Shown in pieces: positions 1-9,982 of a DNA stretch of 64,000 nucleotides. Where the stretch lies: NCBI GenBank assembly GCA_039105265.1, contig JAPFFF010000015.1:248001-312000 (forward strand), given 5' to 3'. The first letter of the stretch is position 1, and each line of letters starts with the position of its first letter. The stretch is from Tritrichomonas musculus (taxonomy: Eukaryota > Parabasalia > Tritrichomonadida > Tritrichomonadidae). The notes below the pieces were generated by a model. It was not told the origin of the DNA and did no database searches. It saw only the letters and a list, made by a program, of their open reading frames with translations. Position numbers and translations under genes: made by a program.

Positions 1-249
1 TGCTTGCTTTTTTAATTGATTTATTTTATTTACAAATAAATCAGCATCTGATTTTGATATATCTTTTTGGGTTTTATTATGTTGAAAGTCCATAAAATAT
101 GAAGGAATGAGTGATATAACTTGCAGAATTTCTTTTTCTGTTTCTGTAACATTTGATGAGTTTGTTTGCGTCATACCATTCGAAGCAATGTCATTGAGTA
201 AATTTGTGAAATCATCGCATATCTCTTTCCATTGATCATCAAAAATCAT
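1..249 (-). CDS. Unknown protein, N-terminal part (runs off left edge)
   Basis: An open frame begins with ATG (reverse complement of 247-249) and stays open for 83 codons to the left edge, so only the N-terminus is visible. It starts MIFDDQWKEICDDFTN and continues with polar and helical sequence; there is no signal peptide or recognisable motif. It is divergently arranged with the TEX264-like gene: only 56 nt separate the two start codons, so the two genes probably share a bidirectional promoter. I do not recognise the family. Coding status is supported by the unbroken frame in a very AT-rich sequence, where stops are frequent. Confidence 0.55.
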   Translation of the reverse strand, partial: MIFDDQWKEICDDFTNLLNDIASNGMTQTNSSNVTETEKEILQVISLIPSYFMDFQHNKTQKDISKSDADLFVNKINQLKKQA

Positions 250-305
250 TGTTCGTGCTTAACAAATGGTTAACTTTTTGAATTAAAATTTTTGGCTGAA
301 TTCCA
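250..305. promoter_or_regulatory. Short bidirectional promoter between divergent genes
   Basis: These 56 nt must carry the start sites of both flanking genes. They contain TTAACTTTTTGAATTA (about 270-285). Its core CTTTTTGAA recurs just upstream of other genes here (1514-1522 and 10558-10566). The function is inferred from position and recurrence only. Confidence 0.4.
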
Positions 306-1304
306 ATGCTGTCTGCTTCCTTTCTCGCCCTTATTTCTTTTGGAGTATTTATATTCCTCATCATCATAATATTTCGCTTTATGCTTTTTAAGAAACTCAC
401 AGTTACTTATGGCGAGTTTAAAGGTAGTACGGCAGTATACCGAATCGTTAGAGGTGATTTGCAAGCTCTTCAAAAAGAGCAATCGATATTTACTCGACGA
501 GCGCATAGTTTATGGGGTAAAGAAATGAAATCATGGCCAACATTCAGAATTATATTTCCAAAATTTTCTGATAAATATTCTATTTTTGGTATAATAGTTC
601 CTGATTCATTTAATTGCGACAAAGAATGTCTCGAAGAACTTGGATTCAAGTTGGGAACTCTTGATTCGCTTCCTTTAACAGCCAAAATCGAAGTGCCAAC
701 ACGATTTTGTTATTCATTAAAATTAAATCAATATCGTGCTTGTAAAGTTTTTAAATCAATAATTAAAGGTAAGCATTATAAAATAGCAGAAAATCGCATT
801 CAATATTTGGAACGTCAAAAAAATATGGAACGAAAATCCAATTTTTCTAATGATCACGATTTTAGCCAAATTGAAATGAATAACGATGTAAATGATGTAT
901 CAACCAATCAGAATGGCGGCCATATGCAAAGTAAAAATTGCTTAAAACAAAATAATAAAGAAGTAATCTCTCAAAGTGATGTCAAACAGGATTTAGGCCA
1001 AGATTTTATAAATATCGAAAATGGTGGATCAAAGAATCGAGGAAGCATTGAAGGCATTCAAGCAGAAAAATTGGTTAATGGCATTTCAAAAAATAACAAA
1101 GTTCAAAATAATATATTAAGTGGAACATATCAGGATCAAAATAAGTATCTAGACAATTTAGAAGAAGTTCTTGAAGAGTTGATTGATGACCCACCATTTG
1201 TTGAAATCAGATATAAGAAAAAAAGAAAACAGATTTTTATTATGCCACTTATGAATTATGACAAACTTGTTGGTCTTTGGAAGCCTGTTTATTTCCAATG
1301 TTAA
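306..1304 (+). CDS. TEX264-like membrane protein (TM + GyrI-like domain)
   Basis: 332 aa, starting at the first ATG after the divergent promoter. Residues about 5-28 form one strongly hydrophobic N-terminal segment (LISFGVFIFLIIIIFRFMLF), followed by a compact domain at about 30-160 with the layout of the GyrI-like domain of TEX264: the VTYGEFKG strand, the YSIFGIIVPD strand, the LEELGFKLGTL element and a C-terminal helix. In animals TEX264 is an ER-anchored ER-phagy receptor and DNA-repair cofactor with a short lumenal N-terminus and a cytosolic GyrI-like domain. Here about 110 polar, N/S/E-rich residues (about 165-275) seem to be inserted before the last strand pair, which would be FVEIRYKK...QIFIMPL near the C-terminus. 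An acidic run precedes FVEI and resembles an LC3-interacting motif, but FVEI may simply be a strand. Homology is judged from layout and motifs and is moderately sure. Confidence 0.55.
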   Translation: MLSASFLALISFGVFIFLIIIIFRFMLFKKLTVTYGEFKGSTAVYRIVRGDLQALQKEQSIFTRRAHSLWGKEMKSWPTFRIIFPKFSDKYSIFGIIVPDSFNCDKECLEELGFKLGTLDSLPLTAKIEVPTRFCYSLKLNQYRACKVFKSIIKGKHYKIAENRIQYLERQKNMERKSNFSNDHDFSQIEMNNDVNDVSTNQNGGHMQSKNCLKQNNKEVISQSDVKQDLGQDFINIENGGSKNRGSIEGIQAEKLVNGISKNNKVQNNILSGTYQDQNKYLDNLEEVLEELIDDPPFVEIRYKKKRKQIFIMPLMNYDKLVGLWKPVYFQC

Positions 1305-1539
1305 TTGTTTCGATGATGCAATTTGGTGCACTGTTTAAAATTCATATATTTGTTGTTTAAAAAATGTTTTTTTTTTTTTTTTACAATTTTTAATTTTTTA
1401 CCTAAAATATAGAATGAGAAATGTTTTTTGAAAATCAATGATTGCTTGAAAGAAGCCAATTGAGGTGTATCATCCGAATATTGTAAATTTTATTTCAGTT
1501 TAAATAAATTTCACTTTTTGAATTCCTTTAACGTTATTT

Positions 1540-1576
1540 TTCTTCACTTAATTAATATCATTTTTTCCAATATTTC
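1540..1576 (+). promoter_or_regulatory. Initiator-like TCACTTAATTAATATC upstream of acidic protein gene
   Basis: TCACTTAATTAATATC begins at 1544, about 31 nt before the ATG, and fits the trichomonad initiator pattern (TCA + Py). Slightly upstream are the CTTTTTGAA motif (1514-1522) and TTTAACGTTATT (about 1527-1538), which resembles Myb-bound AACG-type elements known from Trichomonas promoters. No transcription data are available. Confidence 0.35.
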
Positions 1577-2971
1577 ATGTTCATGACTCAGCATGATCAA
1601 CCAGACCAAGGAAAATCGAGAATTAGTTTTATGAGAAGTGCTCTTGATAAAACTTCAAGCACAGTTGATTTTACACTCCCAAATAATAGAATGATTACAA
1701 TTCGAAAAATTAACCCATCGGACTTAAATATCACAGATGAAGAAAAGGACAAAATATATGAGAACCACAAGAGTGGAGGTCCAATATTTATATTAAAAAA
1801 AAGAGTTGCCGAAACTCCTGATTTAAACGTAGATTCAGAAAAAGGCGGTTCAAAAATCATATTACGAAGAGTAGTTAAAAATAGTTCTGAAAACGAAAGT
1901 GACGAAAATCCAGAAGTCAAAAAGTTAGTTGTTGGGAATGTCATTTGCCAGCATGAAGATACAAGAGATGAACAAGCAAATACAATAATTAAATCATATA
2001 TTTTGGTTCCACCTTCAGAATCATTATTTGATAATAATGTTAAAACAAGAAGCGTTCAAATGGAACCAGAATTTGAAAATGGTAATCAAAATGAAATCTT
2101 CAAAGCAAACGAAAATTCTGATATCAATGAATATTTAGATGAGAAAAGTATTGAAACAAGTGATATTGAAAGTGTAAGCGCTCCTACTAGTGAAAATGAA
2201 GATAATGATATCGAATTAAATATAAACTCAAGTGATGATGAGAATGAAGATGTTAAAAATAATTCAATTGAGTATACAAATGATCCAAAGAAGCAAGATG
2301 ATCCAATTATAAATGATCCTATTATAAATGAGCCTATTTTAAATGACAATGCTATTCAAAATAAAGAAATTTTTGAAGAAGAGGAAGAAGAATTAGATCC
2401 AAATGGTATCATGAGTAGAAACATTGAAGGGTATGTAAATGTGAATGATGATCAACCACCATTCATAAATGTAGAAGAAGATCAAAATGAAGCTAACGAA
2501 GATGAAGCTCCAAAATTTCCACATATAAATGATGTACAAGCCCAATATGATAATTATGCGAATAATACTCCTAATTTTCCAAGCATGGATGATCAAACCG
2601 CTCAATATGGAAATGATGAAGGTGAAGCTCCTCAATCCGCTTGTTTAGATAATCAATACGTTGCAAATGAAGGAGATGTCCCACAGTTTCTAAATATGGA
2701 TGATCAAGAAGCGCAATTTGAAAAAAACTTTTATGAAACGCCGGAATTTGTTAACCAAGATCAATATGGAGATTTGAATCCTGAGTTATTTAATGCTGAA
2801 GAGCAACAGCCAGCAATTATCATTACTGATGGAGAAATTCCACAAATTATAAGTAGAGAAGATGAAATGGCCCAATATTTCGATAACGGAGATGAAATGG
2901 TTCCAATGATAGAAAAGCAATTTGACCAAAATTTCAATCTGGAGGAAGAGGGGGATGGGGATTTGAACTGA
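1577..2971 (+). CDS. Acidic, low-complexity repeat protein, unknown function
   Basis: 464 aa. A second in-frame ATG follows two codons later, so the start is uncertain by two residues. The first ~75 residues look more ordered (SRISFMRSALDKTSS, then TLPNNRMITIRKINPSDL), and the rest is very acidic and rich in D, E and N. The C-terminal half carries degenerate repeats of about 25-35 residues, each with a proline-hydrophobic step (APKFPHI, TPNFPSM, APQSACL, VPQFLNM, TPEFVNQ) followed by an (A)QY/(A)QF-type signature (VQAQYD, TAQYGN, EAQFEK). Such repeats could be linear interaction motifs, but no function can be assigned. There is no membrane segment or enzyme motif. Confidence 0.8.
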   Translation: MFMTQHDQPDQGKSRISFMRSALDKTSSTVDFTLPNNRMITIRKINPSDLNITDEEKDKIYENHKSGGPIFILKKRVAETPDLNVDSEKGGSKIILRRVVKNSSENESDENPEVKKLVVGNVICQHEDTRDEQANTIIKSYILVPPSESLFDNNVKTRSVQMEPEFENGNQNEIFKANENSDINEYLDEKSIETSDIESVSAPTSENEDNDIELNINSSDDENEDVKNNSIEYTNDPKKQDDPIINDPIINEPILNDNAIQNKEIFEEEEEELDPNGIMSRNIEGYVNVNDDQPPFINVEEDQNEANEDEAPKFPHINDVQAQYDNYANNTPNFPSMDDQTAQYGNDEGEAPQSACLDNQYVANEGDVPQFLNMDDQEAQFEKNFYETPEFVNQDQYGDLNPELFNAEEQQPAIIITDGEIPQIISREDEMAQYFDNGDEMVPMIEKQFDQNFNLEEEGDGDLN

Positions 2972-4388
2972 TGCAAATACTGATTTATTTAATATTATTT
3001 GTTTTATTGCCATTTTTTGGTCATTAGAAAATAAATACTATTTGATCTCATTATTTTGTTTTTTGATTTATAATATTCATCTTAAATGAATACACTAATT
3101 CTATTATTTTTTAATTTTAGAAGAAGAAAAAAAATATATGGATTCTTGCGAAATATATGTATATTAATATGGAAGCATACTCCTAGTATTCAAATATAAG
3201 GTTATAACCCAATAAAATGAAGCGTAATTAATGAAGCCGATCTCTGACTTTGAAAGAAATAAAATAAACTTGCTCCTTTTGAAGCAAATGTAATAAATAA
3301 AAAGTTTGAGAATTAGGAAAGATCAAGGAAAGATGGTGATCAAATCAAACTTATCGAATTTTTTTTGATAGATTTGAAAATACGAAAAATTTCGAAAATT
3401 TCAATTCAATTTTTATGAAAGGATTTTAATTGTTCATAGCTGTGGTAAGCTATTTTTCAATAAGGCTCTATCTTGACGATTTTTCACTTTATTGCCTAGC
3501 TTCAACGATGAATCTACTTGTTTAACAAATTTGTATGTCGCATCGTGCGGTTATTTCATATGATGAACTCAGTAGAGCTTTTCTCAATTTTTGAAATTTT
3601 TATCTTTCCTTTACTTACATATTCCAGGCAATTACATATTAAATATGAAATAATTTCATTTATGCTCCAGTGAGAGTTATACACATTTTCCACTTTCATA
3701 ATCTTTGATCAGTATAATGACTAAAGAAATAAATTGTTATAATGAAATTATTTTTTCCCCTATTTTATCGGCAAATAAGCTTTTATCGTTCCAAATAATT
3801 TCATTATAACAATGGAATCGTTATATTATTTCCTTAAAGATTTATATGACTCATTAAAGAAAATGCGTATTTAACAATCCTCAAACAGTTCATGTAGTGT
3901 TGTTAAAGCATTGTTTTTAAATATAATATTCTAATGATATTAATAAAACAATTGATGCATAGGGGATTATTTACTTATAAAAAATCAAATGAAGATAAGA
4001 ATAATTGTTATATTAATAAAAATAATAATGATAGAATGTTTTTAATTCGCTATATTTTTTTTTGTTCTTTTTCAAAAGCCTTTCAAAATTGAATGAAAAT
4101 TTTCTAAAAAGTTCGATTTTTTTTTCTATTTTTTGACAAAATTGATACAACAATTGAAAATTTTTTGTTTTTAAAATTGCATTTTTCTTTGAATCACAAT
4201 GTTGCTAATAAGTAAAATTCTTGTCATTGTAATAAAAACATTGCTCATATTATAATTTTTAAAATTATATGAAAATATTTTCATATATTAATCAGAAAAC
4301 AAATGATCATTTTGTTTGGAAAGACCGATAACTTTTATATCTCTCAAAATTTTTTTTTTAAAAATCTCAATCTAGCGAAAATTACCAA
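2972..4388. other. Intergenic, AT-rich, with one strong hairpin
   Basis: There is no open frame of useful length. The region holds homopolymer runs and one perfect 21-bp inverted repeat (3733-3753 against 3793-3813). I see no tRNA- or rRNA-like sequence. Confidence 0.6.
3733..3813. repeat. 21-bp perfect inverted repeat (hairpin)
   Basis: ATTGTTATAATGAAATTATTT at 3733-3753 is exactly reverse-complemented at 3793-3813, with a 39-nt loop. It may be the core of a small miniature transposon or a structured RNA/terminator element. No clear target duplication is seen. Confidence 0.6.
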
Positions 4389-7300
4389 ATGGTTGACATT
4401 AGTAAAATGATTCCAGTTCTCCCATCATCATTTCTACCTGATAATGCAAATGCGATTGATTGGGGAGCTTGTGGAATTGCTTGTTTTGCAACGGGATCAA
4501 CAATTAATTTCTTTGATATAGTTGACGGGCAAATACATCGATTATATTCTAGAAACTTTGGTGTTAGGACAATTACGGCTCTTAAATTTCATGAGATTAA
4601 CAGAATAATGGCATTTGGAGATGCCGATGGAAATCTTCTCTTTTGGGATGTTGAGAAAAGAGGGATTATATGTTCAATCCTTCCATATGCACATAACTCT
4701 GCCTGTTTAGATATATGTTGGAAAGGTAGCTCAATTATTGCTCTTTTTTCAAATAACCATATGGTTCAAATGTGTTGTAATCCTAATATTAATACTGAAA
4801 ATCTTAGACGTATGGAAATACAATGGGATATTCAATTGAAAAACAAATATTCGCGTTTATCATTTGATCCTCATTTAACAGGTTACATTTTGCTTAGTTC
4901 AAATATGCCACAATTTTCCGTTTACCAACTTTCACCTGGTGAAACTACGCCACAGCCTTTTTACGAGTGCGTAGAACTTTCCACTCCCAACAATATTCAA
5001 GATATTCAATGGTCTCTTCATTTTCCAGGCTTCATTTGGGTTTTATTGGAAAATGAAATCGTATTTTTCCACATAGATTCAAAAACGCTCATACCGATGA
5101 TTCGACAAAGATCATCAGCTTCTTCATTTCTAAAAATTATTCAATTTAAAAATACCCATAAAAATTTCATTACATTTCATCGAAATGGCCTTTTAACTGT
5201 TTTCAAAAGTCAGACAGAACTTAAATATGCTGTTACACAAGAAATTCTACCAAAACATTGCAGCTCGCAAGTAATTACTCTCGCTCAAAATCCGATTTCA
5301 GACAAAGAATTGTTTCTTGTTTATTCAGAAATTGGTCCTGTATTATATGATGTTGATAAAGAGAAAATTGTCAATTCTTGCTTTAATTTTCCTGTTACTG
5401 TCACTGCAATCGATTGTAGCGAGAACTATTACGCTGTTGGTACTACTAATGGTTGTATTGTAATATTTAAATTTGGTACTTTTGATCTTAGTACTGTTCA
5501 TCGATATCAAGTTTGTAATAGTAGTATCGAATTTGTTGGAATTTCCCAGCCGATCAACAAAATATTTTTCAAAAGTCATGACTCAATTGGTGAAATTCGT
5601 CTCGACTCACGCAAAGTTATTATTTATAACTCTCGAGCACTTCCACCAAAGAGGTGTATATCTACATCTCTTGGGGCCTTCATTGTCCAACGCGACACAC
5701 ATATTTTGGGTATTTACATCAATGGTAAAGAAATGCCAGCATTGCTCCCTAGTGATATCATTGACATTGCTGTTAAAGATGCAGTATCTGGTCCTTCTAG
5801 TGGAGAACTTGGTGTTCTTCTAGCGTCAAAAGAAATTATATTTATTAGATATAACGAAACTGATGGAGTCAAAATATTATCTTCCAAATTTTCGATTAAA
5901 GCTCCTGTTAGTCCAATAGCTCTTTGTTTTTCTGACAAGCAGTTATTGCTTGCATTTGATAGTGGAAACATTCTAATTCATGATTTCGAAGCCAAAAAAA
6001 CAAAAAATGCATCTGCTACTGTAAACAATGTAAAAACGATGCGTATTTGCGGTGAAGCGATATTTGGGCTTTGTGGTAGTGGTAATACTTTGTTTTGGTC
6101 CAATGGTGAAGATTTTAAGCAATATTCATATTCAGTAAAATCTTTTGTTCCACTTTCAAATGATCTCATATTTATTGTTGGTGGAGACAATATTGCTAGA
6201 TTTTTGAAAGTAAACGGGTGGAGACAAATATATACAGAATCTACAATTTTACTACCAGATACTTCCCAACAACGTTTTGTTCATCATGTTCAAAATCATC
6301 CATTACTTAAAATTGGTTCACCTGACCTAACAGCGACACTTTCAGATATAGCAAATTCAATAGGAAGCATTGATGAAAGCAGTCGTCGTAATAGTATTGA
6401 AATTAGCAATAATGATAGTAACAATAATAATAGTGATGTTAGTAATAATGATAATAAAGAATCTCAAGAAGATGAACATGCAAATGAAAGTAATCAAAGT
6501 CTCAATAATGAAGATGATCCTAATCAATTAATGCAATTGCCAAAACGTGAATTGCCCGAAGAATCACTTGAAGGCTTTGGCCTTGAAACGCCGTGGTTCC
6601 ATCCTAAGTCCAGAGACTTATGGTATATACTGAGAGATGATGATAAGATACCATTAATGGTGCAATGTCACAGTGGATCAGGTGAAACCGGATATTTTGA
6701 AAAAGTAATGGCTACTCTATACTCAATGGTTCAATATGTTACGCCTGAATTTCTCATGCAAAAGTTTTCTGCTGCTCTTTTTGCTAATGAATATGATACA
6801 GCTGCTCAAATTCTCATCCATGACAATCCGGTTGAATCGAGTATCTTCAAAAATGCGACTTTGGCAGGTTGTGTAATAGCATGTGAAGAAAATCCGTCTG
6901 ACAAATTAATTACACATTTGAAATCAGCTTCAATTTCGCTTATTTTGCAAGGTTCGTATGAAGAAGGTGCAATTCTTTTAAGAATGTCAAAATTGGACAA
7001 AATTGCTGCTGAATATTTCTTAGATCATGATCAATTGCATATTGCATTGAAGTTCATTCGAGCTTGTTTAACCAATCCAAATGAAAAGAAATCAATGTTA
7101 ACTAAGATTGCTTCCAAATTCTACTCAAAAGGAAATAAAGAACGCGCTCTTTTATTATTCGCAAGTGCTGGCGAGTGGCACTTTTGTTTATGGATATTGA
7201 AAAATTTGGGTAGGACGAGTGACGCATTCTTCATCAAGAAATACTTGATTTATAGAGGAATACTGAAGCCAATTAATGCTGAGTTACAAAAAGCATATCC

Positions 7301-7409
7301 TGATGTAATGGACTTAATTGACTTAATTGCACAAATTGATATTGATTTTGCAGAATTTGCTTCCGAATCTGGAATCGACAACCAAATGATGAAGAAATTG
7401 CTTGCCTAA
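4389..7409 (+). CDS. WDR11-like WD-repeat protein
   Basis: 1006 aa. The N-terminus (residues about 15-300) has the opening of WDR11: a DWG motif (AIDWGACGIACFATG), then a WD blade ending GDADGNLLFWDVE, and further degenerate blades (SFDPHLTGYILLSS, DIQWSLHFPGFIWVL). A second propeller follows at about 310-630. An N/S/E-rich linker (about 675-720) precedes an alpha-helical C-terminal region (about 735-1005) with repeats resembling the solenoid of coat-type proteins (SYEEGAILLRMSKLDKIAAEY, YSKGNKERALLLFASAGEW). Two propellers plus a helical solenoid is the membrane-coat plan. WDR11 with FAM91A1 acts in tethering endosome-derived vesicles at the trans-Golgi. It is slightly shorter than human WDR11. 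Other two-propeller coat proteins (IFT or HOPS type) are alternatives. Confidence 0.55.
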   Translation: MVDISKMIPVLPSSFLPDNANAIDWGACGIACFATGSTINFFDIVDGQIHRLYSRNFGVRTITALKFHEINRIMAFGDADGNLLFWDVEKRGIICSILPYAHNSACLDICWKGSSIIALFSNNHMVQMCCNPNINTENLRRMEIQWDIQLKNKYSRLSFDPHLTGYILLSSNMPQFSVYQLSPGETTPQPFYECVELSTPNNIQDIQWSLHFPGFIWVLLENEIVFFHIDSKTLIPMIRQRSSASSFLKIIQFKNTHKNFITFHRNGLLTVFKSQTELKYAVTQEILPKHCSSQVITLAQNPISDKELFLVYSEIGPVLYDVDKEKIVNSCFNFPVTVTAIDCSENYYAVGTTNGCIVIFKFGTFDLSTVHRYQVCNSSIEFVGISQPINKIFFKSHDSIGEIRLDSRKVIIYNSRALPPKRCISTSLGAFIVQRDTHILGIYINGKEMPALLPSDIIDIAVKDAVSGPSSGELGVLLASKEIIFIRYNETDGVKILSSKFSIKAPVSPIALCFSDKQLLLAFDSGNILIHDFEAKKTKNASATVNNVKTMRICGEAIFGLCGSGNTLFWSNGEDFKQYSYSVKSFVPLSNDLIFIVGGDNIARFLKVNGWRQIYTESTILLPDTSQQRFVHHVQNHPLLKIGSPDLTATLSDIANSIGSIDESSRRNSIEISNNDSNNNNSDVSNNDNKESQEDEHANESNQSLNNEDDPNQLMQLPKRELPEESLEGFGLETPWFHPKSRDLWYILRDDDKIPLMVQCHSGSGETGYFEKVMATLYSMVQYVTPEFLMQKFSAALFANEYDTAAQILIHDNPVESSIFKNATLAGCVIACEENPSDKLITHLKSASISLILQGSYEEGAILLRMSKLDKIAAEYFLDHDQLHIALKFIRACLTNPNEKKSMLTKIASKFYSKGNKERALLLFASAGEWHFCLWILKNLGRTSDAFFIKKYLIYRGILKPINAELQKAYPDVMDLIDLIAQIDIDFAEFASESGIDNQMMKKLLA

Positions 7410-8050
7410 CTTTAAATATATTTTTTTAGTTATTTATTAGTAATGTGTTTAAAAAGTCAAAATTTAATATAATTATTTTTTAAAAAAAAAAAAAAAAAAA
7501 AAAAGAAAACTATAATTTTGTAAGAGTTGCATTAATACACGGTCCTAACAGATTGCTCATTTTAAAAAAAAAAAAAAAAAAAAAGCTCTTCATTATTGCC
7601 TTTCATTGGGTTGAATTAATAATTAATAAAAAAAGTTTGATCAATACTATATGAAAAAAGATAGGTATGAATGTTTTTTAATTTAAAATGTTAAGAGTGT
7701 CAATAATAATTGAAATGTTTCTTTGTCTTCATTTATGCAGAAAATAAATGAAAATAGTTGTAAACTATTGAATTTTATTTTAGGGATTAAATTTTGAATT
7801 TACACGAGAATAGAACGAGTTGAAATGAAAAAATTTTGCATATTGTGGTATACGACTTAAATTTGAGATTTGGACCAAATATGCATTCAAAATTTATTAG
7901 ATAGATTTTCTTATGTCTCTGTCGTCAAGAAATTCATGAAGATTTCTTTGGATCTCCTATATTTTCACACAAAATATTCAAATTGATTTTATACTTCTAA
8001 ATTTTGTGAGAAAGTATTAAATTTCAAAAGCCCGATTTTTATTTAAAAAA
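7410..8050. other. Intergenic with long poly(A) runs
   Basis: Convergent spacer between the 3' ends of the WDR11-like gene and the minus-strand gene at 8051. It contains A-runs of about 20 or more at roughly 7482-7504 and 7564-7584. No gene is seen. Confidence 0.55.
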
Positions 8051-9007
8051 CTATATAATTAAAGCATCAATAAAATAATCTGTCTCTGGCATGCCTTCAT
8101 TAACATCGAACGGTAAGGCCGACGGCAAAATGGCACTGCCTTTAATAAGCTCATCATTATCCAAAAGGATGGTACTTAGACCAGTTCTTTCTTCAAAATT
8201 ATTTTCATGCTCTAGATTTGGAATGAAATATGGATTATTTGGTGATCCATCACCATATTCAAATGCAGACATTGAATCAGATGCAGATATAGGAAGCCGC
8301 CAACTTTTTGAATTTCCTTGATCTTTATTAAGGTTACTTTCCTTATTGTATTTTTTTTGAGGAGGCTTTGAGTGTTGATTTTGATTTTTTTGTTCTTTAA
8401 GATTTTTAAATTTAGATGTAAAATCTTCTAAAATTTTTTTATGCAACAAAATTGATTCAGTTCCCAAAATAGGCGCAGGTACCAGATTTGATGTTGCTTG
8501 AATGAAATCTGTTTTTGATTTAATTTTAGATGCATTTTCATTTGTTTGCGATGTGAGCAAAGTTGATGAAATCAAGTGTGGTGCATCTGATCCAGTAATT
8601 GATGCTTTTACATTAATCGAATTAAGCAAGTCTAGATTAATTGAATTTGATGTTTGATGATTGCGAATGTGCTCAATTAATAATGATGAAGCAATTTTTT
8701 GAAGTTGATTTATGTCAAGAAAAGGAAGAGTTTTTTTCAAAATTGTACATGTAATTTCTCTTGTTTTTGTTTGCATGAGTTTTTGATAGTTTTCTGCAGA
8801 CATTTGAGATCTGGGAGACCAGCATACTGCTTCAATTTGTTGAGCATAGAGTGTTGCTTGCTTTTGAGATTCTTCATTGTCGATTTTGTTACCTTTAACG
8901 ATAGACATAAAGTCAATTGCTGCTTTTATATGAAGAGCGCAATCATGTAAATATTTTTTCCTGCAAATATAATTTCTTTTATCATTTAATACTCTTTTCT
9001 TATCCAT
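8051..9007 (-). CDS. Unknown 318-aa protein with helical N-terminal domain
   Basis: The start ATG is the reverse complement of 9005-9007. An initiator-like TCACTTCACC lies about 28 nt upstream, which supports this start. Residues about 1-110 are mainly helical and basic/polar (KKYLHDCALHIKAAIDFM, YAQQIEAVCWSPRS, YQKLMQTKTREITCTILKK). The spacing faintly recalls helical transcription-factor modules, but this is too weak for a family call. The middle is S/T/N/K-rich and probably disordered. The C-terminus has a distinctive acidic, aromatic segment (MSAFEYGDGSPNNPYFIPN) that may be a binding motif. There are no membrane segments. The function is unknown. Confidence 0.75.
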   Translation of the reverse strand: MDKKRVLNDKRNYICRKKYLHDCALHIKAAIDFMSIVKGNKIDNEESQKQATLYAQQIEAVCWSPRSQMSAENYQKLMQTKTREITCTILKKTLPFLDINQLQKIASSLLIEHIRNHQTSNSINLDLLNSINVKASITGSDAPHLISSTLLTSQTNENASKIKSKTDFIQATSNLVPAPILGTESILLHKKILEDFTSKFKNLKEQKNQNQHSKPPQKKYNKESNLNKDQGNSKSWRLPISASDSMSAFEYGDGSPNNPYFIPNLEHENNFEERTGLSTILLDNDELIKGSAILPSALPFDVNEGMPETDYFIDALII

Positions 9008-9421
9008 TTATTCCGAAAATTTGATTTGGTGAAGTGATATGCAAATCAAATTATTGAATATGAATACTATTTATGAAAAAATTAAAATAACAGCGCATTG
9101 ATTTATATTTATAAATATAGATATATTCATTACTTTGTAGTATTCAAATTGAATATAAAACGATCAAAATGTTTTCAAAACTCGGTCATATTTGTATAAA
9201 AATAAAATATATTATCTAAAAGTATGAGCATTTTTCTAATAATAATCAAGGAAAAATCATCAAAAAAAAAAATTGAATGTGAGTGTAACTTTTTAAGGAC
9301 GTTGTTATCTTAAAGTTTTTTTAAATTTATGATATTAAACAGATGAAATGGGCGTAAAAAGAATAGATGAAAGTAATATATCGAGTAATTTATTTAAATT
9401 TCATAAAAAAAATAAATATTT

Positions 9422-9982
9422 TTAAACGTGATATAACCTTGACTTTCTACGACCACGAGCCTTTTCAAATTTACGTCCATAAGCACGGACTTTAGGACGA
9501 GCAGTGCTGTTATCATCACCTGGAGCTGGGCCAAAATGCTTGACTGCTTCGCGTCTTGATCTGTCTCCTTCTAGAAGGATGCATTTTTCTCCAGTTGGAC
9601 GAAGTAATGCAAGTTGATCTAATGTAATGCATTCACCACCAGCAGCAACAATACGAGCACGTGCAGTTTCAGTGAAGCCAAGAGCGGCCACTTTCATCTT
9701 TGGAACTTGAAGAAGCCTTTCATCATTTGTGATTTTGGCAACTACAACAGCAATTGTTTCTGGTTCTTTATCTTTCAAAGCAACTGAAAGACGAGAGATT
9801 GAATAAGGTCTCCTATTGGTGTTTGATAAGCAAAGTCTATGAGCAATTGTTTTATTAAAATCATTTCCTGTTCTTCTTGCAATAAAATTGTACAGATTGA
9901 AAAGCATTCTATACTGTACATTTTGCGTCTTGGGCTCGCGCCTGGATTTCCTAAGCACTCTATGATTTAAATCAACGCCCAT
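9422..9982 (-). CDS. RPL18: Large-subunit ribosomal protein L18 (eL18)
   Basis: 186 aa starting MGVDLNHRVLRKSRR, the conserved start of eL18. In-frame codons upstream of this ATG (to 10015) are not part of the protein, since the initiator lies between. The sequence carries eL18 hallmarks: NLYNFIARRTGNDFNKTIAHR, NRRPYSISRLSVAL, VPKMKVAALGFTETARARI and the C-terminal basic tail KFEKARGRRKSR. It is a cytosolic 60S subunit protein. The length is normal for the family. Upstream are TCACTCATTTTTA (A at 10001, 18-nt leader) and a Myb-type palindromic ATAACGGTTATA (10016-10027), fitting strong expression. Confidence 0.95.
   Translation of the reverse strand: MGVDLNHRVLRKSRREPKTQNVQYRMLFNLYNFIARRTGNDFNKTIAHRLCLSNTNRRPYSISRLSVALKDKEPETIAVVVAKITNDERLLQVPKMKVAALGFTETARARIVAAGGECITLDQLALLRPTGEKCILLEGDRSRREAVKHFGPAPGDDNSTARPKVRAYGRKFEKARGRRKSRLYHV

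Noticed and set aside
1187-1212. LC3-interacting motif (acidic run then FVEI) in the TEX264-like protein
   Set aside because: Not asserted as a feature because by position FVEI can be a strand of the GyrI-like domain.
8051-9007. TFIIS-like domain in the 318-aa protein
   Set aside because: Only a loose helical resemblance, with no zinc ribbon or conserved residues.
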